DNA of 38,990 nt, taken from positions 1-38,990 of the forward strand of contig JAGRPN010000109.1 of the NCBI GenBank assembly GCA_019449555.1, read 5' to 3'. The position numbers were made by a program, and so were the translations under genes. The notes under the pieces are model-generated. The model was not told the origin of the DNA. It searched no databases and saw nothing but the letters and a program-made list of their open reading frames with translations. The DNA comes from Ramlibacter sp. GTDB lineage: Bacteria; Pseudomonadota; Gammaproteobacteria; Burkholderiales; Burkholderiaceae_C. Shown here piece by piece: positions 24,186 to 32,929 of this stretch (within the stretch, counting starts at the first letter, position 1; every line of letters starts with the position of its first letter).

Positions 24186-26134
24186 GTGGCCGCACCCCGC
24201 AAGGCGGTGGCCGCCTGCTTGACGGAAGTGCGCACGCGCAGGCGGTAGCGGCGGTCGGACATCGCGCACAGGCCGCCGAGCGCCATCAGCACGCAGCCGG
24301 CCCAGATCCAGTCCACGAACGGCTTGAAGTAAACGCGCACGGCCCAGGCCTTGCCTTCCAGCGGCTCGCCCAGCGAGACGTAGACGTCGCGGGTGAAGCC
24401 CGCGTCGATGGCCGCTTCGGTCATCGGCATGGCGGAAGACACGTAGGTGCGCTTTTCAGGGTGGAGCGTGCGGGCGGCGCCCCCGCCCTGGCGTACCTCG
24501 AACTCGCCGCGCGCGGCCGAGTAGTTGGGTCCCTGGACCTGCCGCACGCCGAGGAACTTGAACTCGTGGCCACCGACGACGATGGTGTCGCCCGGCTCCA
24601 TGCGAACGTCCTTTTCCTGCTGGTAGCCGCCCACCAGCGTCACGCCCATGACGAACACGGCCACGCCGAAATGCCCGAGCTGCATGCCCCAGAACGACAG
24701 CGGCGGGTTGCCGGACTTCAGCCGGTTGACGGTCTGCAGCGTCATCGACGCGGCGATCCACATCGACAGCATCGTGCCGATGCCGGTCAGCACGGTCCAG
24801 CCGCCCATCGCGAGCGGGATGGCGACGGCAGCAAGCACCGCGACGATCGCGGCGATCCACAGTCCGCGCGCCATCTGCTTCACGTCGGCATGCTTCCAGC
24901 GCGCCAGCGGCGTGGCCGCCATCAGGAACAGCACCGGCGCCATCACCGGCACGAACACCGTGTTGAAGTACGGCGGTCCGACGGAGATCTTGCCGATGTT
25001 GAGCGCATCGACGATCAGCGGATACAACGTGCCGAGCAGCACCGAGCCGGCCGCGACCACGAGCAGCACGTTGCCCACCAGCATGAACGTCTCGCGCGAT
25101 GCCAGCGCGAAGGCGCCGCCCAGCGCCACCTTCGGCGCGCGCCAGGCGAACAGCGTCAGCGACGAGCCGATCACCAGCGCGAGCAGGATCAGGATGAAGA
25201 TGCCCCGGCGCGGATCGGTCGCGAACGCGTGCACCGACGTGAGCACGCCCGAACGCACGAGGAAGGTGCCCAGCAGTGAGAGCGAGAAGGCGCTGATCGC
25301 CAGCAGTACGGTCCAGTTCTTGAAGCTGCCGCGCTTTTCGGTCACGGCCAGCGAGTGCATCAAGGCCGTGCCGATGAGCCAGGGCATGAAGGAGGCGTTC
25401 TCCACCGGGTCCCAGAACCACCAGCCGCCCCAGCCCAGTTCGTAGTAGGCCCACCACGAGCCCAGCCCGATGCCCAGCGTCAGGAAGATCCACGCGGTCG
25501 TGGTCCACGGGCGCGACCAACGTGCCCAGGCCGAGTCCAGCCGCCCGGAGAGCAGCGCCGCAATGGCGAACGCGAACGCGACCGAGAAACCGACGTAGCC
25601 CATGTAGAGCATCGGCGGGTGGAACACCAGGCCCGGGTCCTGCAACAGCGGGTTCAGGTCGCGGCCATTCTCGGCGGCCGGCAGCATCCGCTCGAACGGA
25701 TTGGACGTGAAGAGCACGAACAGCAGCAGCCCCGTGGCGACCAGACCCAGCACGCCGAGCACCCGCGCGACCATGGTTTCGTCGAGCGTGCGCGACAGCT
25801 GGGCGACCGCGAAGGTCCAGCCCGACAGCATGAACATCCACAGCAGCAGCGAGCCCTCGTGGCCGCCCCAGACGGCCGACAGCCGGTAGACGGTGGGCAG
25901 CAGCGAATTGGAGTGGGCGGTGACGTAGGCCACCGAGAAGTCGTTGACGTAGAAGCTCCACGCCAACGCGACGAAAGACGTCAGGACCAGCAGGAAGAAG
26001 ACCTGCGCGGCCGGCCGGGCCAGCACCAGCCATTCGCGCCGGCCGTAGTGCGCGCCCAGCAGCGGCAGCGTGCCCAGCACGCCGGCCACGCACAGCGCCA
26101 GGATCAGCGCGAAATGCCCGAGTTCAGGGATCAT
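24182..26134 (-). CDS. ccmF: Heme lyase CcmF
   Basis: The 650-aa polytopic protein has the tryptophan-rich heme-handling motif [19 protein letters not shown] and the usual about 15 helices. Conserved His residues lie in the flanking loops ([20 protein letters not shown]). CcmF takes heme from holo-CcmE and attaches it to apocytochrome c together with CcmH and CcmI. It overlaps ccmE and ccmG by 4 bp each. Confidence 0.97.
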   Translation of the reverse strand: MIPELGHFALILALCVAGVLGTLPLLGAHYGRREWLVLARPAAQVFFLLVLTSFVALAWSFYVNDFSVAYVTAHSNSLLPTVYRLSAVWGGHEGSLLLWMFMLSGWTFAVAQLSRTLDETMVARVLGVLGLVATGLLLFVLFTSNPFERMLPAAENGRDLNPLLQDPGLVFHPPMLYMGYVGFSVAFAFAIAALLSGRLDSAWARWSRPWTTTAWIFLTLGIGLGSWWAYYELGWGGWWFWDPVENASFMPWLIGTALMHSLAVTEKRGSFKNWTVLLAISAFSLSLLGTFLVRSGVLTSVHAFATDPRRGIFILILLALVIGSSLTLFAWRAPKVALGGAFALASRETFMLVGNVLLVVAAGSVLLGTLYPLIVDALNIGKISVGPPYFNTVFVPVMAPVLFLMAATPLARWKHADVKQMARGLWIAAIVAVLAAVAIPLAMGGWTVLTGIGTMLSMWIAASMTLQTVNRLKSGNPPLSFWGMQLGHFGVAVFVMGVTLVGGYQQEKDVRMEPGDTIVVGGHEFKFLGVRQVQGPNYSAARGEFEVRQGGGAARTLHPEKRTYVSSAMPMTEAAIDAGFTRDVYVSLGEPLEGKAWAVRVYFKPFVDWIWAGCVLMALGGLCAMSDRRYRLRVRTSVKQAATALRGAAT

Positions 26135-26571
26135 GGCTTGGCGGCTCCTTGCGGTTTCTTGGCCTGATCCAGCGCAGCCTGCGCTTGCGGCGGCATGTAG
26201 TTCTCGTCGTGCTTGGCCAGCACTTCAGAGGCGGTGAAGTTGCCGTCGGGGCCGAGCTTGCCCTGCACGACGGCGCCTTTGCCCTCCTTGAACAGGTCGG
26301 GCAGGATGCCGGTATAGGACACGGGGATCTCCTTGGCGAGGTCGGTCACGACGAAGTGCACGGTGAGGTTGTCGCGCCGCAGCGAGCCATCCTTGACCAT
26401 GCCGCCGATGCGAAACGCCTGCCCCTTGGGTGACTTGCCCGCCGCGACCTCACTGGGCGTGACGTACAGCGCGATATTGCTGTTGAGCGCGTTGAGCACC
26501 AGCGCGGCCGCGATGCCGACGGCCACCACGCCGCCGGCCACCACTGCCCCGCGCTTCTTCCACTTTTTCAT
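26131..26571 (-). CDS. ccmE: Heme chaperone CcmE
   Basis: The 146-aa protein has an N-terminal membrane anchor ([20 protein letters not shown]), a beta-barrel OB-fold domain and the covalent heme-binding His in [12 protein letters not shown]. An Ala/Lys/Gln-rich C-terminal tail follows. The ATG at 26571 overlaps the ccmD stop. It is the standard CcmE (His) type rather than the Cys variant. Confidence 0.96.
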   Translation of the reverse strand: MKKWKKRGAVVAGGVVAVGIAAALVLNALNSNIALYVTPSEVAAGKSPKGQAFRIGGMVKDGSLRRDNLTVHFVVTDLAKEIPVSYTGILPDLFKEGKGAVVQGKLGPDGNFTASEVLAKHDENYMPPQAQAALDQAKKPQGAAKP

Positions 26572-26759
26572 CCGACCACCTCCTGATCCATCCGTTCGGC
26601 CGCCGCATGCCGGCGCAGGCTGCGCAGGATCGAGCGCCGGCGCCTGCTCAAGAGAAACGGCTCGAGCGCCAGCGCCGCGGCACACACGCCGAAGCTGCCC
26701 CACACGTAGAGCGCGTAACCGCCCATCGCGAAAAATTCAGCGGGTGAATGCCAGTTCAT
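26568..26759 (-). CDS. ccmD: Heme exporter accessory protein CcmD
   Basis: This 63-aa protein has one transmembrane helix ([20 protein letters not shown]) followed by a basic cytoplasmic tail ([15 protein letters not shown]), as expected for CcmD, which helps release holo-CcmE from CcmABC. It lies between ccmC and ccmE with 4-bp overlaps on both sides. Confidence 0.92.
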   Translation of the reverse strand: MNWHSPAEFFAMGGYALYVWGSFGVCAAALALEPFLLSRRRRSILRSLRRHAAAERMDQEVVG

Positions 26760-27538
26760 GCCGCCACCTCCGGCAGTTCACGCACCCACTCGGTGTGGGC
26801 TTCCCGCTCGAGGATGATGGTGCGCACGCGCTTGAGCGTCATCGCCACCGAATACATCCAGAACGCCAGCGCCATCAGCAGCATTCCCCACAACATCGTC
26901 TGCGCCATCGAGGGCGCCCTGGTCATCGATACCGACGAGCCCTGGTGCAGGGTGTTCCACCACTTCACCGAGAAATAGATGATCGGCACGTTCACCACGC
27001 CCACCAGCGCGAGGATCGCGCCCGCCTTGTCCGCCCGCCGGGGATCGTCGATCGCCGCCTGCAGGGCGATAAACCCAAGATACAAGAAGAACAGGATTAG
27101 TTCCGACGTCAGCCGCGCGTCCCACACCCACCAGGTGCCCCACATCGGCTTGCCCCAGAAGGCGCCGGTCCATAGCGACAAAAACGCCATCAGGGCGCCG
27201 GTAGGCGCCAGCGCCTGCGCCATCATGCCCGACAGGCGCGCATTGAGCGCCAGCCCGATCCCGGCCCAGGTCGCCATCACGATATAGATGAACATGGACA
27301 GCCAGGAGGCTGGCACGTGCACGAAGATGATCCGGTAGCCCTCGCCCTGGGTCGCGTCGGTCGGTGCGACGAAAAAGCTGATCCACAGGCCGGCGATGCC
27401 GAAGACGGCGGCGAGCAGCCAGAACCAGGGCTGCATCTTCCCGGCAAGCGGATAGAAGCTGTACGGGCTGGCGAACTTGAACCAGTGGATCAGGCCCCGG
27501 CTCATTCCCATGCGATTGTTGATGGCGACTTGGCTCAT
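26756..27538 (-). CDS. ccmC: Heme exporter membrane protein CcmC
   Basis: The 260-aa product has six helices and the tryptophan-rich motif MWGTWWVWDARLTSELIL, with conserved periplasmic His in FVHVPASW and NTLHQGSS. CcmC binds heme and loads it onto CcmE. The ATG at 27538 overlaps the ccmB stop; a later ATG in MGMSRG is possible but would break the overlap pattern seen along the operon. Confidence 0.96.
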   Translation of the reverse strand: MSQVAINNRMGMSRGLIHWFKFASPYSFYPLAGKMQPWFWLLAAVFGIAGLWISFFVAPTDATQGEGYRIIFVHVPASWLSMFIYIVMATWAGIGLALNARLSGMMAQALAPTGALMAFLSLWTGAFWGKPMWGTWWVWDARLTSELILFFLYLGFIALQAAIDDPRRADKAGAILALVGVVNVPIIYFSVKWWNTLHQGSSVSMTRAPSMAQTMLWGMLLMALAFWMYSVAMTLKRVRTIILEREAHTEWVRELPEVAA

Positions 27539-28200
27539 TCCAGTGAGATCCTCAAAGCGGCCGTGGTCGCCCACGGCGCGAAAAACAAGGCCACCGCGAG
27601 CAACGCGGCCAACAGCGACAGGTGGCCCCCCGCCCCCAGGCCCGACGAATGGGCCTGCACGGCCCCGGCCCCGAAGATCAGCGTCGGGATGTACAGCGGC
27701 AGCACCAGCAGGCTGAGCAGCACGCCGCCGCCGCGCACACCCAGCGTGAGGGCGGCACCGATGGCGCCGACCAGCGACAGCACCGGTGTGCCCAGCAGCA
27801 GCCCCAGGGTCAGCACGCCCAGCGATTCCGCATCCAGGTCGAACTGCACGCCCAGCAGCGGCGCCAGGATCACCAGCGGAAAGCCCGAGACCAGCCAGTG
27901 CGCCGCGTTCTTGCCGGCGACCAGGAAGAACAGCGGCGTCGGCGAGAGCACCATCTGCTCGAGCGTGCCGTCCGCATGGTCGGTGGCGAACATCCGCTGC
28001 AGGCCCAGCATCGTGGCCAGCAGCGCGCCGACCCACAGCACGCCGGGAGCGATCTTGCGCAGCAGCGCCGGCTCCGGTCCGATCCCGAGCGGGAACAGGC
28101 TGGTGACGATGACGAAGAAGAACAGTGCCGTCAGCACTTCGGTCTTCCGGCGCATCGCGAGCAACAGGTCCCGGCGCATCACGGCCAGCATGGCCTTCAC
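27535..28200 (-). CDS. ccmB: Heme exporter ABC transporter permease CcmB
   Basis: The 221-aa membrane protein has six predicted helices (LTALFFFVIVTSLFPLGIG, SLLVLPLYIPTLIFGAGAVQ and others). I chose the GTG at 28200 because it overlaps the ccmA stop as GTGA, matching every other junction in the operon. The internal ATG gives a product three residues shorter. It works with CcmA and CcmC in release of holo-CcmE. Confidence 0.95.
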   Translation of the reverse strand: MKAMLAVMRRDLLLAMRRKTEVLTALFFFVIVTSLFPLGIGPEPALLRKIAPGVLWVGALLATMLGLQRMFATDHADGTLEQMVLSPTPLFFLVAGKNAAHWLVSGFPLVILAPLLGVQFDLDAESLGVLTLGLLLGTPVLSLVGAIGAALTLGVRGGGVLLSLLVLPLYIPTLIFGAGAVQAHSSGLGAGGHLSLLAALLAVALFFAPWATTAALRISLE

Positions 28201-28802
28201 AGATCGAGCCCCTTGCCGCCGGCGATCGGTATCGCCTGGTGGCTGGTGACCACCGCCATCCCGCCTTGCTCGAGGTGCTCCCCGATCAGCGTTCCGAGCA
28301 GTTGCACGGCGCGCGTGTCCAGGGCCGTGAACGGCTCGTCCAGGACCCACAGCTTCGCCTTGCGGGTGACCAGGCGCGCGAGCAGGACGCGGCGCTTCTG
28401 GCCGGCGGACAGGAACCTCACCGGCAGGTCCTCGCGGCCCTTCAGGCCGAAGCGCTGGAGCGCCGCCTCCGCTTCGGCGCGGGGCAACTCGTCGCCATCC
28501 AGTTCGGAGGCGAGCTGAAGGTTTTCCAGCGCGGTCAATTCTTCCTTCACGGCGGCATGGTGGCCGAGGTACAGCAGTTCCGAACGAAACGCCTGCGTGT
28601 CGTCCTTGACGCGCTTGCCGTCCCAGTGGATCTCGCCGTGCGCGGGTTGCGACAGGCCGGCCAGCAGCCGCAGCAGGCTCGTCTTGCCCGATCCGTTGGC
28701 GCCGCGCACGTGCAGCCACTCGCCCGGTTCGACCGCGAAGTCGATGCCGGCGAACAGGGAACGGTCCCCGCGCACGCAGGATAAATCGGTGGCACTCAAC
28801 AT
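28197..28802 (-). CDS. ccmA: Heme exporter ABC transporter ATP-binding protein CcmA
   Basis: The 201-aa ATPase has Walker A GANGSGKTS, signature FLSAGQKRRV, Walker B LWVLDEPFTALD and the H-loop His in VVTSHQAI. Its ATP hydrolysis drives release of holo-CcmE from CcmCD. The ATG at 28802 is preferred over an in-frame TTG at 28838, though its ribosome site is weak. It is the first gene of the ccm operon. An FNR-like palindrome is centred about 62 bp upstream. Confidence 0.95.
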   Translation of the reverse strand: MLSATDLSCVRGDRSLFAGIDFAVEPGEWLHVRGANGSGKTSLLRLLAGLSQPAHGEIHWDGKRVKDDTQAFRSELLYLGHHAAVKEELTALENLQLASELDGDELPRAEAEAALQRFGLKGREDLPVRFLSAGQKRRVLLARLVTRKAKLWVLDEPFTALDTRAVQLLGTLIGEHLEQGGMAVVTSHQAIPIAGGKGLDL

Positions 28803-29110
28803 GGGTTGGATTGTCGGCAATGGAGGCAGAGCGGCCAACGCGGCAACACCGTTCGCGTTGACTTACATCAACGGGCCGGAATCAACCGCTCCCGGGTTCG
28901 ATTCACCGCATTTCCGCGCACGCTGCGGCTCAGCCCGGCACCGAACCGGCAGGCGCATCAGCCAACCGGAAAATGTCAATTTTCGCTGAAAACCGGCCGG
29001 GTTGCCGCCGGATCGACAAATACTCATCCGGAGGGCACGTTTTTTCGGCGATGCGTGCCGGACTGGCAGGCAGGATGCCTTCCGGGCGGCGAGGCCCGAA
29101 CGTCCGCGGC
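28803..29110. other. Intergenic region upstream of ccmA
   Basis: This 308-bp gap lies between the ccmA start and the stop of the NapC-like gene. It contains the FNR-like box at 28858-28871 and a locally AT-rich patch near 28970-28990. There is no ORF or RNA gene that I can support. Confidence 0.4.
28858..28871 (-). promoter_or_regulatory. FNR/ANR-like box upstream of the ccm operon
   Basis: TTGAC-TTAC-ATCAA fits the FNR/ANR consensus TTGAT-N4-ATCAA with one mismatch. Its centre is about 62 bp from the ccmA start, a position usable for class II activation. A clear -10 box is not visible. A related perfect palindrome lies at 32787-32800. Confidence 0.5.
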
Positions 29111-29737
29111 CTACTGGTTGATGATGTTGTAGCCCTTGGGCAGCTTGTGCGCGACGCCCTTGTGGCAATCGATGCAGGTCCTGCCTTCTTCGCGGGCCTG
29201 CATGTGCTTCTTGTACGGCTCGGGCTTTTGCAGTCCGGCGCTCATCGCGTCGAACGCATGGCAGTTGCGGCATTCGCGCGAATTGGTCTCGGCCAGCCGC
29301 TCCCACTCGATCGAGGCCAGCACGATGCGCCTTTCTTCGAATTTCTCGCGCGTGTCGATGCTTCCGGTGATCTTGCCCCACAGCTCGAGGCTGGCCTTGA
29401 GCTTGCGGGCGACCTTGTGCGACCAGTCCTTGGGCACATGGCAGTCCGAACAGATGGCGCGCACGCCGCTGCGATTGCTGTAGTGCACGGTTTCCTTGTA
29501 CTCCTGGTACACGGTGTCGCGCATCTCGTGGCACGTGGTGCAGAACTCCAGCGTGTTGGTCATGTCCAGGCCCGTGTGGAAGCCGCCCCAGAAGAGGATG
29601 CCCGCCGCGAAAAAGACCGTCGCAATAGCCAGGAAGGAGTAGCGCGTGCTCGGCCGGTTCAGCCGCGCCCAGAAGCGCCGCAGGACGCCCGGTCTGCGGC
29701 TTCCGAAAATTCGCTCCTCAGTCGAAGGTATGGACAT
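29111..29737 (-). CDS. NapC/NirT-family tetraheme cytochrome c (membrane quinol dehydrogenase)
   Basis: The 208-aa protein has one N-terminal membrane helix (FLAIATVFFAAGILFWGGFH) and four CXXCH motifs (CTTCH, CSDCH, CRNCH, CIDCH). The first is followed by Glu-Met (CTTCHEM), typical of the quinol-site heme in NapC/NrfH/CymA proteins. These proteins oxidise menaquinol or ubiquinol and pass electrons to periplasmic reductases. No nap, nir or nrf catalytic gene is visible beside it; the cytochromes from 32930 onward are candidate partners. The ATG at 29737 precedes a basic N-terminus of the right length; longer readings are unlikely. Confidence 0.88.
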   Translation of the reverse strand: MSIPSTEERIFGSRRPGVLRRFWARLNRPSTRYSFLAIATVFFAAGILFWGGFHTGLDMTNTLEFCTTCHEMRDTVYQEYKETVHYSNRSGVRAICSDCHVPKDWSHKVARKLKASLELWGKITGSIDTREKFEERRIVLASIEWERLAETNSRECRNCHAFDAMSAGLQKPEPYKKHMQAREEGRTCIDCHKGVAHKLPKGYNIINQ

Positions 29738-29957
29738 GTCTCGCGCTGTTCGCACCCGCAGGGCCAGTGCGGGCTGCTTTCGGGCAGCGCACGCCGGCGC
29801 AGTTTCCGGAGAAGGGTCAAGCCCGGCCGTGTCCCCGGAACCCGGCAACGACTTGCCACGCCGCTCGCGCATGGCGGCCGCAGGAGGACGTCGGCTACTT
29901 TGAGCCAGATATTGATCGGAAGGCAGGTGCCTGGATATCGGCGGCCGCTCAAAGTGG

Positions 29958-29977
29958 CCATCGGAGATTTCCGATGG
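29958..29977 (-). terminator. Perfect 8-bp hairpin downstream of a response regulator
   Basis: CCATCGGA-GATT-TCCGATGG lies about 50 bp after the regulator stop at 30027 (minus strand) and 220 bp before the NapC-like start. There is no T-run, so it may be an operator for that gene instead. A wider imperfect inverted repeat (CTTTGAG near 29898 and CTCAAAG near 29948) adjoins it. Confidence 0.35.
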
Positions 29978-30026
29978 CGAACCCCGCGACGCAGCCCCGG
30001 CCGCGCGTTGCCGGGCGGTCGGCGGG

Positions 30027-30674
30027 CTATTCGCGCGCCGGATCGAGCAGGTTGTGCTCGATCGCGTAGCGCACCAGGTCCACCTGGCTGCCCAGGTTCA
30101 TCTTGCTCAGGATGTGGGACTTGTGCGTGCTCACCGTCTTGATGCTCAGACACAGTTCGTCGGCGATCTCGGTCAGGCTGGCGCCGCGCACGATGCGGCT
30201 GAAAATGCCGTACTCGCGGTCGCTCAAAAGCGTGTGCGGGGCGCCTTCCGCGCTCCTGGAAATGTCGGTCGCCAGCAGCTGCGCCACCTTGTCGCTGACA
30301 AAAGCGCCGCCGGCGGCCACCTTGCGCAGCGCCGGCAGCAGCATGTCGCTGTCGCCTTCCTTGGAGAGATAGCCCGACGCCCCGGCCCGGATGGCGCGCA
30401 CGGCGAATTGCTCTTCCTGGTGCATGCTGAATACCAGGATCGGCAGCCGCGGACGCTCGGCTTTCATCATCTTGATCAGCTCCAGGCCGCTGCGCCCGGG
30501 CATGGACATATCGAGCACGACGATGCCCCAATCGCGCTCCCGCACCTTGTCGAGCGCCGCGTTGCCGTTGGCAGCTTCGCCGGCCACCACCATGTCGCCG
30601 GTATCGGCCAGGATCTTCTTCAATCCGTCCCGGATGATCGCGTGATCGTCCGCCACGAGTACTTCGATTTTCAT
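30027..30674 (-). CDS. NarL/FixJ-family response regulator
   Basis: The 215-aa product has a receiver domain (IEVLVADDHAIIRDGLKKIL, Asp in GIVVLDMSMPG, Lys in GYLSKEGDS) and a LuxR HTH (LSDREYGIFSRIVRGASLTE, LSIKTVSTHKSHIL). A GGAAACTGC ribosome site precedes the ATG, which overlaps the upstream kinase stop (ATGA). With the kinase it probably controls the cytochrome genes on either side, judged by location. Confidence 0.93.
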   Translation of the reverse strand: MKIEVLVADDHAIIRDGLKKILADTGDMVVAGEAANGNAALDKVRERDWGIVVLDMSMPGRSGLELIKMMKAERPRLPILVFSMHQEEQFAVRAIRAGASGYLSKEGDSDMLLPALRKVAAGGAFVSDKVAQLLATDISRSAEGAPHTLLSDREYGIFSRIVRGASLTEIADELCLSIKTVSTHKSHILSKMNLGSQVDLVRYAIEHNLLDPARE

Positions 30675-32701
30675 GCAGTTTCCTTTTCGGGCACCGACCG
30701 CGCCAGCGGCAAGGTGACCTCTATCGTCGTGCCGGCGCCCGGCACGCCGGCGATCTTGAGATGGCCGCCCAGGGCGGTGGCGCGCTCGCGCATGCTGACC
30801 AGGCCGATCCCGCTGCCGGTGCGGCCCGCGGCGATGCCCGTTCCGTTGTCGGCCACGGTCAGCACCAGGTCAGTTCCGTCGGAGCTCAGGTGCACTTGCA
30901 CGCTCGTCGCATGGGCGTGGCGCACCACGTTCGTCAGCGACTCCTGCACGATCCGGAAGAGCGCCGTCGCCAGCACGTCGTCCTTGACGAGCGCCTGGGC
31001 CTGCAAGTCGAGCGTGATGTCGAGGCCGCTGCGCTTGGAGAATTCCGCCGTCTGCCAGGCCACCGCCTCGCCGAAGCCGAGGTCGTCCAGGATCAGCGGC
31101 CGCAGTTCCGTGGCGATGCGCCGGACCGACGCGATCGCCGTATCGAGGAGGTGCCGCATGTCGCCGATCTGGTCGGCCGTGGCCTGCCGTCCCTCCTTCA
31201 GCCGCCCGCTCAACCAGGACAGCTCGAGCTTCAGGCCGGTCAGCTGCTGGCCCAGGTCGTCGTGCAGCTCCATCGCGATGCGAGTGCGTTCCTGTTCCCG
31301 CACCTCCTGCAGCGACGCGGACAGGCTGCGCAGCTGGCGGTTCATTTCGCGCAGGTTCTCCTCCGCGCGGCGGCGTTGCGTGATGTCCCGCAGCACCGCC
31401 GTCAACTGCGGCTTGCCCTCGATCAGCGTCTGCGAAATGGTGGATTCGATCGGGAACTCCGTGCCATCGGCGCGCCGGCCGGTGATTTCCATGTTGCCCG
31501 CCATGGCGCGGGAGGCGCCCTGCGTGCCCATGAAGCGGTCGATGTGCAACGCGTGAGCGTCGCGCGCGCGCTCCGGGACCAGCTGCGACAGGGGCTGGCC
31601 GACCACGTCCGCCCGGGCGACGCCGAACATGCGCTCGGCCGCCGGATTGAACAGGAGGATGTTGTGCGAGGCGTCCACCGCCACGATCGCGTCCATGACC
31701 GATTCGATCGTGCGGTGGTAGCGGTCGTTGGCGTCGCGCAGGGCGCGCGCGAGTTCAGCCTGCCGGTTGACGCCGCGCACCAGCAGCCCCGCGGCCGTGC
31801 CCACGAAGACGCAGACCAGGACGCCGCCCAGCACGATGACGATGGAGTTTTCGCGCCAGGCGGCCAGCGCCAACTCCTCGTCGTTGGTGACGCTCACCAG
31901 CAGCGGGAAGCGCCCCGCTCGGCCGAGGGCGAAAGCCTGGCGCCCGCCGTCGCCGGTGGCATGGTCGACCATCCTCACCTCGTCGCCGGCCGCGGGCAGC
32001 GGCCCGTTGCCGAGTTCGGGCGCGTACTCGCCGATGAGGTTTTCCCGGTGCGGGATGCTCGCCACCAGTGTGCCGTCCGCCAGGTACAGCGACAGCGGCC
32101 GGGGGTGGTCGGCTTTCAATGACCGGTACACCTGCTCCAGTTGCGCGATGTTCATTGCGGCCACGGCGACGCCCCGGAACTTGCCGTCCTGGCCGTTGAA
32201 GGAGCGTGCGATGTGCAGTGTCCAGCCGCCATGGGCCGGGTCGAGCACCGGCCGGCCGATGAAGAGCCCCTCGGCGCGCCCGCTCGCCAGGTACTTGAAG
32301 TACTCGCGGTCGGCATGGCTGACTCCGAGCGCTTCCGAATCGAGCGACGAATTGACGACGGTGCCGTGATTGTCGAGGAGGTACAACGCGCCGAGCTGCC
32401 GGATGCCGAAAACGCGCGCGCTCAGCAGCAGGCGCACCGACCCGCTGTCGAGCGCCAGCGTGCTGCCGTACGGGGTCTGCATGCGCTCCTGGACGCCGCG
32501 CAGCACGAGATCGACGCGATCGAACGTGTGTTCGGTCTCCTCGCGCATCATGTGGGTGAACGCCATTGCGTCCAGGCGGGCGGCGTCGAGCTCCCGCTTG
32601 CGCATGTCCCAGAGCAGGAAAGTCACCGAGACCGCCACCAGCACGATGGAGAGCGTCGCCAACAGGCCGATGGCGCGGGAGGGGCGAACTTGCATGCGCA
32701 T
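30671..32701 (-). CDS. Sensor histidine kinase with periplasmic Cache-like and PAS domains
   Basis: This is a 676-aa protein. It has a first membrane helix (IGLLATLSIVLVAVSVTFLL), a periplasmic region of about 250 residues with DREYFKYLASGRAEGLFIGR and HIARSFNGQDGKF of double-Cache style, and a second helix (SIVIVLGGVLVCVFVGTAAG). A PAS domain (IESVMDAIVAVDASHNILLF, ERMFGV) precedes a HisKA_3 transmitter (ERTRIAMELHDDLGQQL, His in ELHDD) and an ATPase domain (VADNGTGIAAG). The external domain suggests sensing a small molecule in the periplasm. It is divergent from the nonaheme cytochrome gene, sharing an FNR-like palindrome in between. Confidence 0.92.
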   Translation of the reverse strand: MRMQVRPSRAIGLLATLSIVLVAVSVTFLLWDMRKRELDAARLDAMAFTHMMREETEHTFDRVDLVLRGVQERMQTPYGSTLALDSGSVRLLLSARVFGIRQLGALYLLDNHGTVVNSSLDSEALGVSHADREYFKYLASGRAEGLFIGRPVLDPAHGGWTLHIARSFNGQDGKFRGVAVAAMNIAQLEQVYRSLKADHPRPLSLYLADGTLVASIPHRENLIGEYAPELGNGPLPAAGDEVRMVDHATGDGGRQAFALGRAGRFPLLVSVTNDEELALAAWRENSIVIVLGGVLVCVFVGTAAGLLVRGVNRQAELARALRDANDRYHRTIESVMDAIVAVDASHNILLFNPAAERMFGVARADVVGQPLSQLVPERARDAHALHIDRFMGTQGASRAMAGNMEITGRRADGTEFPIESTISQTLIEGKPQLTAVLRDITQRRRAEENLREMNRQLRSLSASLQEVREQERTRIAMELHDDLGQQLTGLKLELSWLSGRLKEGRQATADQIGDMRHLLDTAIASVRRIATELRPLILDDLGFGEAVAWQTAEFSKRSGLDITLDLQAQALVKDDVLATALFRIVQESLTNVVRHAHATSVQVHLSSDGTDLVLTVADNGTGIAAGRTGSGIGLVSMRERATALGGHLKIAGVPGAGTTIEVTLPLARSVPEKETA

Positions 32702-32786
32702 GTAAAGTGTCTTCGGTCCGGTGTCGCGTACCTGCCGGAGTGTGCATAGGACTTCTCCGATTCCACATCACCGACACCGGGGCCGG

Positions 32787-32800
32787 TTGACTTAAGTCAA
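32787..32800. promoter_or_regulatory. Perfect FNR/ANR/Dnr-like palindrome
   Basis: TTGAC-TTAA-GTCAA is a perfect 14-bp palindrome of FNR-family form in the 228-bp divergent region between the sensor kinase (start 32701) and the nonaheme cytochrome (start 32930). It could serve either promoter. Confidence 0.55.
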
Positions 32801-32843
32801 CTCACCTGTAAGCCGGGCCGACACACTTCAAAGCACAAAAAGT

Positions 32844-32908
32844 TGCGAACCCGTGCGGCTTGGTCGTACCGGCGCTTCCGGCGCGCGGCCGGCAATGGGG
32901 GGTTCGCA
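32844..32908 (+). other. Leader inverted repeat before the nonaheme cytochrome gene
   Basis: TGCGAACCC (32844-32852) and GGGTTCGCA (32900-32908) are a perfect inverted pair with a GC-rich, self-complementary interior (CCGGCGCTTCCGGCGCGCGG). If transcription starts near the FNR-like box, this would fold in the 5' leader about 20 nt before the ATG. A leader-mediated control is possible. Confidence 0.35.
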
Positions 32909-32929
32909 CAGGTTCTTCAGACGGAAAAA

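Noticed and set aside
29732-29739. GACATGTC palindrome at the NapC-like start codon
   Set aside because: It is only 8 bp and overlaps the start codon, so it is likely chance.
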